Assembly (NCBI GenBank): GCA_949752735.1
Contig: OX457053.1
Span: 25,285,182-25,349,181, forward strand
Direction of reading: 5' to 3'
Length of the DNA: 64,000 nucleotides
Source: Lumbricus terrestris
Lineage: Eukaryota > Annelida > Clitellata > Crassiclitellata > Lumbricidae
Shown here: positions 48,892 to 60,033 of the stretch, piece by piece
Layout: the number at the start of each line of letters is the position of its first letter
Position numbering within the stretch: the stretch's first letter is position 1
Made by a program: the position numbers and the translations under genes
Notes under the pieces: generated by a model
What the model was told of the DNA's origin: nothing
Databases searched by the model: none
Seen by the model: only the letters and a program-made list of their open reading frames with translations

Positions 48892-49915
48892 CACGGTGTC
48901 CCAATTGAACTGATACCCTTTTTGTTTTGGCGATATACTTGTCAATTCTAAATGAAACTCTACAAAATTTCGGAGAATGTAAGAGGGATAAATTATCAAT
49001 GTGTCCTGAAAAGTTTATCCTATTCGACGAACAGAGTCCGAAGTTATGCACATTCAAATTTGGTCAAGGAAAATTTTAAGTTTCCAACATGTAAAAGATA
49101 GGAAATTATTGTTTGCAACTGCCCACCTTACTTTTTAAATTAATAAAGATGACGTCGTATTTCCATCATTTCCATGTTAGGGGATAATAATAAAAATGGT
49201 TTTCTGCACATATGATTTGAGTCTAATTAAAAATTTTAAGAGAATAAAAACATCACGGAACAAAAAGGTTTTTAAAGGAATTTCCTATAACAGAAACTGG
49301 TCCATGGCAGTCCTGAATCGACTGATTGCAGAAAAATTCATATTCCAGCAGGACAGTGCTCCTGCTCTTCGAGCCAAAGAAGCTGTTGTTCTGCTTTCAA
49401 TAGAAACTCCTGAGTTCATTTCACAACTCTTTGGCCCCTCAATTATAGCCCTGATCTTAATCCACTGGACTACAAGATATGGAGCGTCCTTCAAGAACGC
49501 GTTTATCAAACTCACGCATAGGGGCCTACGTGATGTTGACCACCTCAAACAGCGAATTGTGGAAGAACGGAATCGTTTTGATCAAGGGATTGTTGACAAT
49601 GCAATCAATGAATAGCGAAAACGCCTAAGAGTATGCCTTCGAGTTAATGGATGACATTTTGAGCAACAGCTTTGAAGAGCAGTAATTGTTGCAAACAATA
49701 ATTTCCTATCTTTTACATGTTGGAAACTTAATATTTTCTTTGCCCAAATTTGAATGTGCATAACTTTGGACTCTGTTCGTAGAATTGGATAAAATTTTCA
49801 GGAAACATTGATAATTTATCCCTCTTACATTGTGTGAAATTTTATAGAGTTTCAGTTAGTAGTGACAAGTATATCGCCAAAACAAAAAGGGTATCGGTTC
49901 AATTGGGACATCGTG
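48892..49915 (+). mobile_element. Tc1/mariner-type element, long TIRs, truncated transposase
   Basis: Inverted repeats of over 200 bp begin CACGGTGTCCCAATTGAAC and are flanked by TA (48,890-48,891 and 49,916-49,917). The open frame 49,196-49,615 encodes the transposase C-terminal part: AEKFIFQQDSAPALRAKEAV, a decayed PNSPDLNP-equivalent, then RGLRDVDHLKQRIVEERN and DQGIVDNAINE. These are typical of an IS630/Tc1 transposase. The first catalytic Asp and the DNA-binding region are missing, so it is an internal deletion derivative. Confidence 0.9.
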
Positions 49916-49919
49916 TATA

Positions 49920-50689
49920 CGCTGTGTCTCCGATAAAGTAGAACACACAATAAAGTGTCATAACTCGGTCAAAACTTTCAGGTATTGTCTGAAATTTTAA
50001 ATGCAGCAATAGTGGCCATATTACCACCAACTCTTAAAGCCGATTAGAAAAAATCGTGAGAGTGTCAAGTTTATGAGTGTTTAACATGCGGCACCGATAA
50101 ATGAAACTTTCCAACATGCAAAAGCTGAAAGGAAGTGAAATTCAGCTACATATGGTGTTCAAACTGTCCTTTTTGTTCACGGACACACGATTGTAGACGT
50201 AGTAGAGTAGGCCTAATATCTGTCCAGGTTTCATATCCCGCAGCTGTGGCCGCCTAGCAGTCCAGACCTCGAACCGGAGTACATGTACTGCAGGAGAGCG
50301 TTTTTCGTTCCAATATTCATGACATCGATAACCGTAGGCTCGTCTGATTGAAGAGTGGCAGCTGTTTGACCAGGTGATCATTAATCAGACCATCGAACAG
50401 TAGCGTCTACGTCTACGGTCATGTGTTCGTGAACAAAAAGGACAGTTTGAACACCATATGTAGCTGAATTTCACTTCCTTTCAGCTTTTGCATGTTGGAA
50501 AGTTTCATTTATCGGTGCCGCATTTTAAACACTCATAAACTTGACACTCTCACGAATTTTTCTAATCGGCTTTAGGAGTTGGTGGTAATATGGCCACTGT
50601 TGCTGCGTTTAAAATTTCAGACAAATCCTGAAAGTTTTGACCGAGTTATGACACTTTATTGTGTGTTCTACTTTATCGGAGACACAGTG
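49920..50689 (+). mobile_element. Second Tc1/mariner-type element, abutting the first
   Basis: Inverted repeats of about 260 bp (outer bases CGCTGTGTCTCCGATAAAG, right end CTTTATCGGAGACACAGTG) are flanked by TA at 49,918-49,919 and 50,690-50,691. A short remnant encodes PQLWPPSSPDLEPE near 50,235, the PNSPDLNP block of Tc1/mariner transposases. The TA on its left directly follows the TA of the first element. Confidence 0.88.
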
Positions 50690-50839
50690 TATATTATAAT
50701 GATGATAATCTGTGCTAAATTGTGACATTGTGTTTCTGTTACAGTGTACTCGTATATACTTGAACCACTGAACCAGCGTGAACATCTTCAAATTTGTTTA
50801 ATGGTAAATAGAATTTCCTATCTCTTGAAACTCTAAACT

Positions 50840-51543
50840 TTGACGCATGATTCTTTACGAATGACCTACTTCCGAAGAGGAAGGGCGCACGCAGGCAAGG
50901 GGCCTGCGCGCCGACGAGGAGTAGAACGAGGAAGGCGTCGACGAGGAGTAGAACGTCGCACGCCGACATGCGCGCCGCCGAGGAAGCGGACGCACTGTCA
51001 TCCTCGGGAACCTTACTGGAAGCGGACCGGTCGACGAACGACCCGTCGTGGTCAGTTCGAGACCGCTGTCGCTCCGTAGAAATTCTCGTCCGGCGAATCT
51101 CTCCTTGACGTTCCTTGTCCCTCCGTTCCGTTTCTCCGCGAAGCAAAGGACCTGGTCCTTGGCAGATCGGCAGCAGAGGACGTCGGACCATCGCCGACGT
51201 TGGCGCGCTGACTTCTCGGAGGAGCTTCCTCCGTAGGCGTTCCTCTCCAGCGGTGACGTGGCCTACGGTTGGAAGAAGCTGTGGCGTTGTTCGTTGCCTC
51301 GGCGCGTTGTCCTTCGGTAGTCCTGGCAGGCGACTCACTCCATTGTCCTTTCGTACGGCCGTAGCAATGGCGTAGTTTGTCAACGTGCGCCACGAAGGGC
51401 TTAGCCTTCGGCGCTTCTGGAGGAGGTAGTTGGCTTGGAGAATGAGAGGTACCGAGATCGAGATCAACGGTGCGGTCAATTACTTTGGTAAACATGACTA
51501 AACTGGCAATCCACGCACCCACAGCCCACCCATCAGTGGCCAC
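50840..51543 (-). pseudogene. Gypsy pol C-terminal-like fragment
   Basis: The minus-strand frame 51,543-51,052 contains EAPKAKPFVAHVDKLRHCYG, close to the KxxxVHVDKLKxCYG block that ends many Gypsy pol proteins just after the integrase. The GC-rich, Arg-rich sequence downstream to about 50,840 could be the pol tail. No integrase core or LTR is seen, and orientation is opposite to the Gypsy element at 52,850. The overlapping frame 50,739-51,479 is a shadow. Confidence 0.5.
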
Positions 51544-52849
51544 CCATCAGATCTATAGGAAGTTTGATTAGTACTGGTTCTTGGTAACTTGATGCAATTT
51601 GAATCGGCTCTGATATATCCTACCTAGAGTGTTTGCGCGTTCGAGCGATGAGTACGAGATAATAAATAGGAGCAATATTATTGTCTATGTGTGTAGATAG
51701 GCCTAATTAAAATTCCTTATGAGAATTGAAAAGACTTGCATGAGCTATCAGACTACGTTCAAATTGTAATCGGACGCAATTGTCTTGTTTTATTCATGTT
51801 TCTCTATAGACTAAGCTGTTAGGTAAATATTTCTTTGAGGGAGCCGATAGGGTAATAGGCCTACTCGTAAGACGCTGCTTATCAGTTGCAATGTTTACAT
51901 TTAATTAGATTATAAATGGACAAATATCCACATCTTGTAGTGCCTGGTTGATTGTGTGTTTGAAATATTACACTCATAGGCTCCGATATATGTCGCTCCT
52001 GGCCGAGAACTCTTGGAAGCGTTTGTTCCTATGCTATTTCACTGACTCATTCATTCGTCTTCTGCAATTCAGCATTTGCCTGTAATTCAGTCCCAATGTG
52101 GAAAGTAATCGCTCGAATTTGATGCCGTTTGCTGTAGGCCTATTCGATACATAATATACCCATTTATTGACCAGCAAATTGCAGAATATTCAATTAATGG
52201 TTACTAAGGACTTTTATGACACAAATGTGCTGAAACGTTGAGCTCGATTTTCTCCCTTGTTGTGATTCTACAAGTTACAGAATCGAACGAATATAATTTC
52301 AGTTATCTGCAGCTAGAAAAAAAATATTTTTATTCTGTAAAAAGTATTTTGAAGCAGAATAACTGTAGAATATAACTAAATAAAAAAGTCAAAAACGTCA
52401 AGTGACGGTTTTTGAGCCCTTGTGTCACAATTGAAGTTCGCATTGGAGTTGGTATGGCAAGGTGTACCTCTGAAACCCATTAACAAGGCCTTCAAGGACT
52501 TTACAAAGAGACACAGAGCAAGTGTGGGCTCTGGTGGTGGACACAGTGAACAGAAGTTGTAAGACAGCATAAAGTTTCCATGTTAAAATTCATTTGAGAT
52601 GTAGCTTAATAAAAATCTCTCCACACATTACTTTTGGAATTACTTTTGTAATGTTGCATTACGTTCTTGGTTCGTCAAAAATAGTCTCACTATAGGGGCT
52701 ATAACTAGGCCTATTGTTCTGTTTGAAATATTTTTGTGAAATTTGGCCATGGTACATAATATGAATTCCCTTTAACCCTGTATAATTTATTTGCCTAAAA
52801 GATAATCAAAAATCCAGTATATGTTTTGTGAGCTAATTTTGTATAGCGT
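51544..52849. other. Non-genic, no recognised feature
   Basis: AT-rich DNA with several TAGGCCTA words (51,698 and 51,856 among others). I see no gene or element end. Confidence 0.5.
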
Positions 52850-52986
52850 GTGGTCAGCTAATAGTTGAGCGTACGGATAGACCAGCTCAAGGTCAGCTAA
52901 TTGTTGAGCGTACAGACAGACAGGCTTGCAGGTGGCTGACTGGCGGGAAAGTTGGCGCGGCTCGACTGACCGTCGCCGGAGAGCGC

Positions 52987-53023
<37 letters not shown>

Positions 53024-53424
53024 GGAGAGAGGCAGAGAGAAGGACAGAGCGCCCGAGGGAAGAGCGTACGCTCAGACAGTGAGATAAGTTGTAGAAGGAG
53101 TGCTAGTTGAGTGTAGAAGACGTTTAGAGAGCAGCTAGTCGTGCATAGAAAAACTTTAGAGAGGAGTAAGATAAAAAGGTTGCGTTGCTGTCGTACAATT
53201 GAATCGTTTGTCGTCGTTGATGCATTGTTGTGTTGTTTGCGAATGTTATGAACGAAGAAGAAAATACAAAAAACAGATCTTTGTTGTAAGTGAACAAGTT
53301 TAAGAACTTTAGACACTTATACACTAGCCATAGCTACCGCAATACAGTGAATAGGTTAGGCCTAGGCTGCGCTACAGAACTGAAGAAGAGACTGAGAAAT
53401 CGTCAGTGATTGTGGAAGCTGACA
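52850..53424 (+). repeat. 5' LTR (3' part certain) of a Gypsy-type element
   Basis: The sequence ends CTGACA two bases before a primer-binding site, as an LTR should. A direct repeat of GGTCAGCTAATNGTTGAGCGTAC (52,853 and 52,892) could be U3 control repeats, and a GAGA/CAGA tract lies at about 52,985-53,025. The 5' boundary is not fixed because the partner LTR is outside the window. Confidence 0.6.
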
Positions 53425-53426
53425 TT

Positions 53427-53443
53427 TGGTGACAGCGGTGGGA
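53427..53443 (+). other. Primer-binding site of the Gypsy-type element
   Basis: TGGTGACAGCGGTGGGA begins with the TGG expected opposite a tRNA CCA end and lies 2 nt after the LTR CA. It fixes the plus-strand orientation. Confidence 0.8.
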
Positions 53444-53901
53444 TATCGAATTCAAGCAACGGTCGGTGGGATATCGAATTCAAGCAACGGTCGGTGGGAT
53501 TTCGAATTCAAGTCGGTGGGATTGTCAATCCAAGTTTACGGCCGGAGGAATAGTAACGGACGTTGGGATTTTGTATCCGAGTTACGGACGGAGAGATATT
53601 TACGAACGGTGGATTTTTAGTCCAAGCTACGGACGGTGGATTTCAAATCATTACGAGAAGCCGACCACACGGGAGAAGGACACTGAGCATCTGAGGAACC
53701 GGAGAAGCATTCCGAGCATCCGAACAACTGGTGAGAAGATACAACGGGCATACGAACGACATTACGACAACGCAACGCCAGAGAGGTATACAAAACTCGC
53801 TCCTTGAATAAACAAGTAATAGAAATTACAGTCAACCAATCACAGAAAGCATAGCCACTCCCTCGATTTCTTCACGCAAATCACTGAAGTAAGGAAGTAA
53901 G
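53444..53901 (+). other. Untranslated leader with short repeats
   Basis: Three to four degenerate copies of an ACGGTCGGTGGGATNTCGAAT-type unit (about 53,440-53,540) are followed by related GGACGGTGGATTT words to 53,650. This is the leader between the PBS and the gag start. Confidence 0.7.
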
Positions 53902-55894
53902 ATGGAGAAACTTACAGAACAAAAACAAGCTAGTATAAAAAAGATGTCTTCTGATCGAATAATAAAATTATTAATCGACGCTGGTCTAGACGTGGAAGAA
54001 GTCGAAGAGATGTCAAGGGAAAATTTGATGAGAGCTTTAGCAGAGGTTTGGCTAAAAAAGGAAGCTGAAGAGAAAGGCGCTGTGGGTGGGGCTGAGGAGA
54101 AACCACAGGCTATGTCTATGGAGGCATTGATGCAATTTATGATGATGAGGGAGGAGCAACGGAGACAAGAAGAGGAGAAACGTAGACAAGAGGAGAAAGA
54201 GAAAGAGGAGCAACGGAAACAAGAAGAGAAAGAGAAAGAGGAGAAACGTAGACAAGAAGAGAAAGAGAAAGAGGAGAAACGTAGACAAGAGGAGAAAGAG
54301 AAAGAGGAGCAACGGAAACAAGAAGAGAAAGAGAAAGAGGAGAAACGGAGACAGGAGGAGAAAGAGAAAGAGGAGCAACGGAGACAAGAAGAGAAAGAAC
54401 GGAAACAAGAAGAGAAAGAGAAAGAGGAGAAACGGAGACAGGAGGAGAAAGAGAAAGAGGAGCAACGGAAACAAGAAGAGAAAGAGAAAGAGGAGCAACG
54501 GAGACAAGAAGAGAAAGAGAAAGAGGAGAAACGGAGACAGGAGGAGAAAGAGAAAGAGGAGCAACGGAGACAAGAAGAGAAAGAACGGAGACAAGACGAG
54601 AAAAAACAAACAGAACGAGCAGAAAGGATGAGACAAGAAGAGATAGAAATGCAGAAGCAGCAGTTTCAGCTTCAGTTAGAACAAATGAAAAAAGATCGTG
54701 ACGAAGCAGAACGAAGAAGGATGGAATTAATGATAGAATACGAGAGAGCAAGGAAAAGTGATGAAGAAATACGAAAACAGCAGATTGAAGAGCAAAAGAC
54801 TCGTGAGGAAGACAAAGAAGCCATGCGTTTGGCAGAATTAGAAAGAGCCGAAGAGATTCGACAGGAAGAATTGAAAATGGAGAAAGAAAGTTTGGAAAGA
54901 GCGGAAAGAGAAAGGGAAGAACAAGTACAAATAGAACAAAAGAAACTCGCTCTTAAGGAAGCACAGCTCCGAGAAATGGCTATTGAAAAGGAGGAACGCA
55001 GAAGGCAGTTAGAATTGTTGCAGCAGAAGATAGAACAAGAAGAACTGCGCAGGGAAGAAGATCAAAATAGACTGAAGAAAAGAGACGAAGACGATAGAAG
55101 GAGCCGTGAGGAGTCAGAACAAAATAGGATCCGAGAAAGTGAGACAATGGTGTCTAAGATTAAGAAGATAGGTGATGCAATGAAACACGTGTTACCTAAG
55201 ATGCCATATGATATGATGGAGGTGCCATTATATTTTGAGACAGTTGAGAATGCCTTCAACAGTTTTACGGTGGAAAAGCAGTTTTGGGTCAAATTACTGT
55301 TACCATTAATGACACCAAGAGCGAGAACAGTGTTAAACCGATTGTCTTTTGATGATCTAGACAATTACGACATAGTGAAAGAACATTTACTGAAAGAATT
55401 CAAATTGACAGCGAGAGAATATCGATCACGATTTGTAGATGCGAAGAAAACGGCAGAAGAGACATACACTATGTTTACAGCAAGATTGAAGAATCTGTTG
55501 AACTATTATGTCAGAAGTAGGCGAGTGGGCAAAGACTATGAGAAGTTATTTGATCTGTTGGTGGCGGATAAGTTGAAAGAATGTCTACCACCGGGTCCAC
55601 TACAGTTTGTACTAGCAAAGGAGGGTACTGAATGCTTGGAAGCTAGTAATGTGGCAGATCTCGCAGACATACACGTGAACAATCGAATTGGTCTAATGTT
55701 TCAAGACAAACCGAAATATGAAGCATGGGGTAATAGTTCGAAGCAAACCAGGTGGAATAGTAGTAACAAAGAAACGGGAAGCCAAGCCAGAAGTAATGAA
55801 GTAAGGAATAATGGTGCTCCTGGAAGACAGTTTGGTCAAGATAGAAGAGAAGCAACGGGTGACAGACAAATATACAGTCGAATTCCAGTGATGG
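53902..55894 (+). pseudogene. Gag of the Gypsy-type element, N-terminal part, interrupted
   Basis: This is a retrotransposon structural protein. The first ATG after the leader opens a frame of 664 codons before the inserted element. Residues about 90-245 are a charged repeat (EEKEKEEQRRQ-type, 12-residue steps), very likely a long single alpha helix or coiled coil, followed by a further charged helical region to about 415. Residues about 430-610 look like a Gypsy capsid: YFETVENAFNSF, FWVKLLLPLMTPRARTVL, EHLLKEFKLTAREYRSRF and LADIHVNN. At 55,895 the LTR element inserts and the frame soon stops in its LTR. The frame resumes at 63,504. The break means it cannot make full-length Gag. Confidence 0.85.
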
Positions 55895-57336
55895 TGTTAC
55901 GCCCGCCCTAGCCGCTAGAGGGGCAGGAGCTCGTGAAATTGTGACCTCACTTGCTTGCGCACTTCCAGCACCCCCTTCTAGCGCTGCGGCGTACTGCCGG
56001 GGCGATAGGAACATGTACTCGGGAACTTCAGGTCTGGGTGACAGGGAGGGACGTCTGCGCTCTGTAAATTCACGGATACCAGGGCCGGAACTACATATCT
56101 CCGTGGCTGTTGGTCGACTGGCAACAGCACCCTCGCTTCGGTGCTCGTCTGGGTTCATGCCCCTTTCGGCAGATTTGGGTGAAAGGTCATCGGTTTCCTG
56201 GGAACTTAGTGGGTTGTACTGGGCCTTATTTCCAGGTCGCTCAACAAATGCTTCGTTTTCTCTACCCGAACCCCCTTCTTCGGAACTGTCTGATTCCCTT
56301 GGGGTGTCTCCGCTTAAAGAGTTTTCACGGGACATGGCCTACTCTTCTTCGCCCTAGTTTCAATGCACTCAAACAATCGCCTTCGTTGATTATATATTTA
56401 ACACCTTATTTATTCAGGTAACAAATACTTAACTAACCTTTAGCTAGCAGTAACCTACGCAAATACAGTCTTTTCTATTTGTTAGGTCAGTTCACTTAGA
56501 CATTTCTAGCGCTGACAACATCACAAACTGCCACTGCACGATTTACATCAACCCTACTCACAGTTCAATTCTTACATGCAAGTCGTCTATCGACTAGATT
56601 TCTGTTCCATAACTATTACAATAGCATTCTGTAACCTCTACTTAATTAGCAACGTTTCAGATACTTAACTTCAATACTTCAGACTGAATTACCATGCCAC
56701 AATAATCTTTTCGTTTCGCCGCTATCTATAGTAATTATCTTTTATATATATATTCAGTTCTGTAATGCAATGGCCACGTTAATTTGTCAGTCTATATTAA
56801 ACAATATTATCCACTTCAACACATAATAACCATTTCAACCTTGCAATCGCTAAGTCACAAATTCAGTACGTGCTACGCTAAAATCTATTACTTCCCTGGT
56901 TTTTAGGTCAGTTTGCTTCCTCCAAAGTTCTCCTTTCACCGGAGGCAAGGCCCAATCTTTGCCGTCATTTAGCGATTAATTTAGTTGCATTTCCGATAAT
57001 TTATACCCTTAAAATTATTAGTTTTTAACGTCAATTTCGACTAGAAAATGGTCGCCTCGACCTCCGCAGGTCTCACTCGTTCAGCAATTTCTCGACGACT
57101 GGCGTTCTCTGTCATGACAGCCAATCAGGAACGACTTCTTTCCGCCGTTTCTGGTCACGCGCCGCCTCTGCCCAATCAGCGGCGCCCGCGCTTTCGCCAC
57201 GTCAGCGAAGAGGTCACGTGCGTGTTCGGCGCATTGTCTGCAGCCTCGCTCTGGCGCAGCATAGAATTAGTTAAAACCGTTATGCGCAATATAGATAAAA
57301 GTAAGTAAGATTTGTAGCTTTTTCCAAAACGCTACA
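55895..57336 (-). repeat. 3' LTR of the gag-only element
   Basis: 1,442 bp, TG...CA on both strands. It carries a copy of the first 147 gag codons (minus strand, from 56,335), which runs on into host sequence to 55,643 without meaning. Confidence 0.95.
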
Positions 57337-57349
57337 CTCCCCTCTACTT
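57337..57349 (-). other. Polypurine tract
   Basis: AAGTAGAGGGGAG on the minus strand immediately precedes the 3' LTR, the usual plus-strand primer for LTR elements. Confidence 0.85.
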
Positions 57350-60033
57350 AGCCCGAATTTTCCATACTACTGGAAAATTCAGCAGAGGTCGCGTGCTGAA
57401 TCCGCTTCACATGAGTTGTTAAGTCAAGGTCATCATTAACTATACTGAAAGGCAATACTAACTAAGAACAATCTGAACAGAAAGCATGCAATTCTTCGTC
57501 AGCAGCTGTGCACAACATATTGCGGATATGCGAAGTCTCATTTTAACTCCAAGAACCAACAGGGTTCCTAATTCGCGAAATGAGGAATCAATTAATTAAA
57601 TTCATAGCAACACTCGCTGTAAAAGTTCAGGCATACAAAGTATAGCATCTTAGCACAGCTTTACTCATGATAACTAAACACTAATAACGCAGCTGCTCAA
57701 ATTCTCAACGCGACTGCAGGGCAATGTTTACGTTCATGTAACATCTTTACTTTGCAATCTCCCTGAAACCGTTCGGTCGGAATCACCAGCAAGAAGAAGG
57801 AGGGACGTCTACTTAAATTGAAGGTCGCCAACTCACTCTCGCTCCCGTCTCCACGCAGACCACAAATCAGCAAAGGCATATTAGGTCAAGGTATCAGGCT
57901 ATTCAGAGAAAGCATACCACGAGACCAGCCCTTGCCTCACTAGGGTTACTTATCTACGTCCATTGGCCCTAGCCGCACACAGCTGACTTAACCAATCCTC
58001 GTCGGAATACAGGCCATTGGTGTTTAATCACCAGTCTCTGTTTCCACGAACACCGGGACCACTAACTACCAGACACAAAGTCTCTGAACTAAAGCAAAGT
58101 TGGGAATCCCAATAGAAATATTGCCCATACTCTTACACATTATCAGGTGCTATCGGGTTATCCTCCCACCCAGGTTTCAGGTAATGCACAGCGAACAGTT
58201 ACAGTAAACAATGCACTACAATCCATTTCAGCAACAGCACGAAGCCACAAACCAAGAGATTGTCCTCTAACACATACAATCATGCTTCGGACCCACATCC
58301 TACAGATAATCCTAACATAATTAACCTGTTACTAACTACAAACATTAACAACAAACTTAGACTAGCACGAAACCTACGGCAATTTTGACTTAAAGCAATT
58401 TTCTATCCAAAAGCCAGCTAAACCAAAGATGCATCATCTTCCATTATTATGTATCCAGCCCAAAGTTAACTACCAGCAAGCACAAATCATCAACATCAGT
58501 AGCTGACACATTATTACAGGCACCACACGTTACATCAAGGCTTAAACCAGCTGCATAAGGCCTTACCGCTTAGCGAAGCGTACCTATGACCACTAGGACG
58601 GATTGACTCCATGACCTACGCTGTTACCTCTACGTCACCTTTCCACACAGGAAGTCCACACAGGACAAAGTACACACATTTCCACCAACGGAAAGAATAT
58701 ATCACCATCATTTCCACACAGGAAAAAGTTTACATCCATTTCCACCAACGGAAAGAGTACATCTCATTCATTCCCACACAGGAAAACTCTCGAGCAACCA
58801 ATAACGACGATTGGACGGATTACCGCTTATTACATCTCATTCATTCCCACACAGGAAAAAGTTCACCTCCATTTCCACACAGGAAAGAGTCCACTTAAGC
58901 AACCAATAGCGACGATTGGACGGATTACCGCTTATTACATCTCATTCATTCCCACACAGGAAAGAGTACACCTCCATTTCCACACAGGAAAGAGTCCACT
59001 TGAGCAACCAATAGCGACGATTGGACGGATTACCGCTCATCTACTAACAGACCACCAGCCTCCTCTTCTATGCAACCCTCAATGCCTGCAACAACTTCAG
59101 TCTACCCACAAGTTTACCACCTATTTGCTTACTTAACTTCCTCAGGGCAGTACACACCTTAGACTCCTAGTCAATTATTACTACTGTTTCCCAGTTACTG
59201 CTTAATCAAAAGCTTAATCCTTACAACGAACTTTTATATAAGAATTTAGACTAATTTATTCAACATGACAAATAGCTAAGTATCAACAGCAATCCTGAAT
59301 ATATGCAGTGCTCTTTAAGAATTCTATCATCCTATGTCAAACCATTTCCACAGCCGTACTCTCCCAGCAAGATAAAAATCATAGACATTGGCACTAATCA
59401 TTATTACAGGCAAGACACATTACATGAAGGCTGAAGCTACCTACACCAGGCCTTACCGCTTAGGGAAGCGTACCTATGCACCATGACCTCTACACCTCCA
59501 TTTCCACACAGGACAGAGTACACTTGAGCAACCAATAGCGACGATTGGACGGATTACCGCTCTTACCAAATAACAGGTCCTTAGTCTCACCTTCGCATGC
59601 AATCCCTAATGCCTGCAACAACATCAGTCTACCTACTAGTCTACAACTTACTCACTTACCGACTACTCGGGCCAATGCATACCTCAGGATAATTCACCAA
59701 ATTCTAGCAGACTGCTTTTCAATCAATGCACAAATGCAATTTGCTCGTAATCTAACACATTTTAGATTCAAAATTTAATCTGCAATCAAGGTTATGCACA
59801 TCAAACTTTAAAAATCAACATGCAAACACAACATTTTGCCTTTCTTCTGTGGCAATAAAAACAACAATGCAATACAACACACAAGTAAACAATTCTTAGC
59901 TACCCCCAAGATCTAACCTAGATCAAAGTCATAAAATAAACATTTTATTCATCCAAAGGAACTAAAACCTAGGCTTCTCGCCACAATCTCTACTCGTCGC
60001 CATTACGCGACGTTACCATCACATTACACTACA
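57350..60033. other. Non-coding interior of the gag-only element
   Basis: About 2.7 kb between the end of gag and the polypurine tract, where pol would be expected. I see no frame with reverse transcriptase, protease or integrase motifs on either strand. It holds a tandem array (58,640-59,045). Confidence 0.8.
58640..59045. repeat. 105 bp tandem repeat in the gag-only element
   Basis: A unit with GCAACCAATAGCGACGATTG and CCACACAGGAAAGAGT repeats at 105 bp steps (58,794, 58,899 and 59,004), with shorter CCACACAGGAAA steps upstream. A further partial copy is at 59,500-59,565. Confidence 0.92.

Noticed and set aside
50739..51479. 246-codon minus-strand frame as a gene
   Set aside because: It overlaps the better-supported Gypsy pol-end frame and has no recognisable domain.
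54052..54751. Minus-strand Leu-rich frames opposite gag
   Set aside because: They are the antisense of the EEKEKEEQRRQ repeat; the plus-strand frame carries recognisable capsid motifs.
55643..56335. 230-codon minus-strand frame as a separate gene
   Set aside because: It is the LTR-borne copy of the first 147 gag codons running on into unrelated host antisense sequence.
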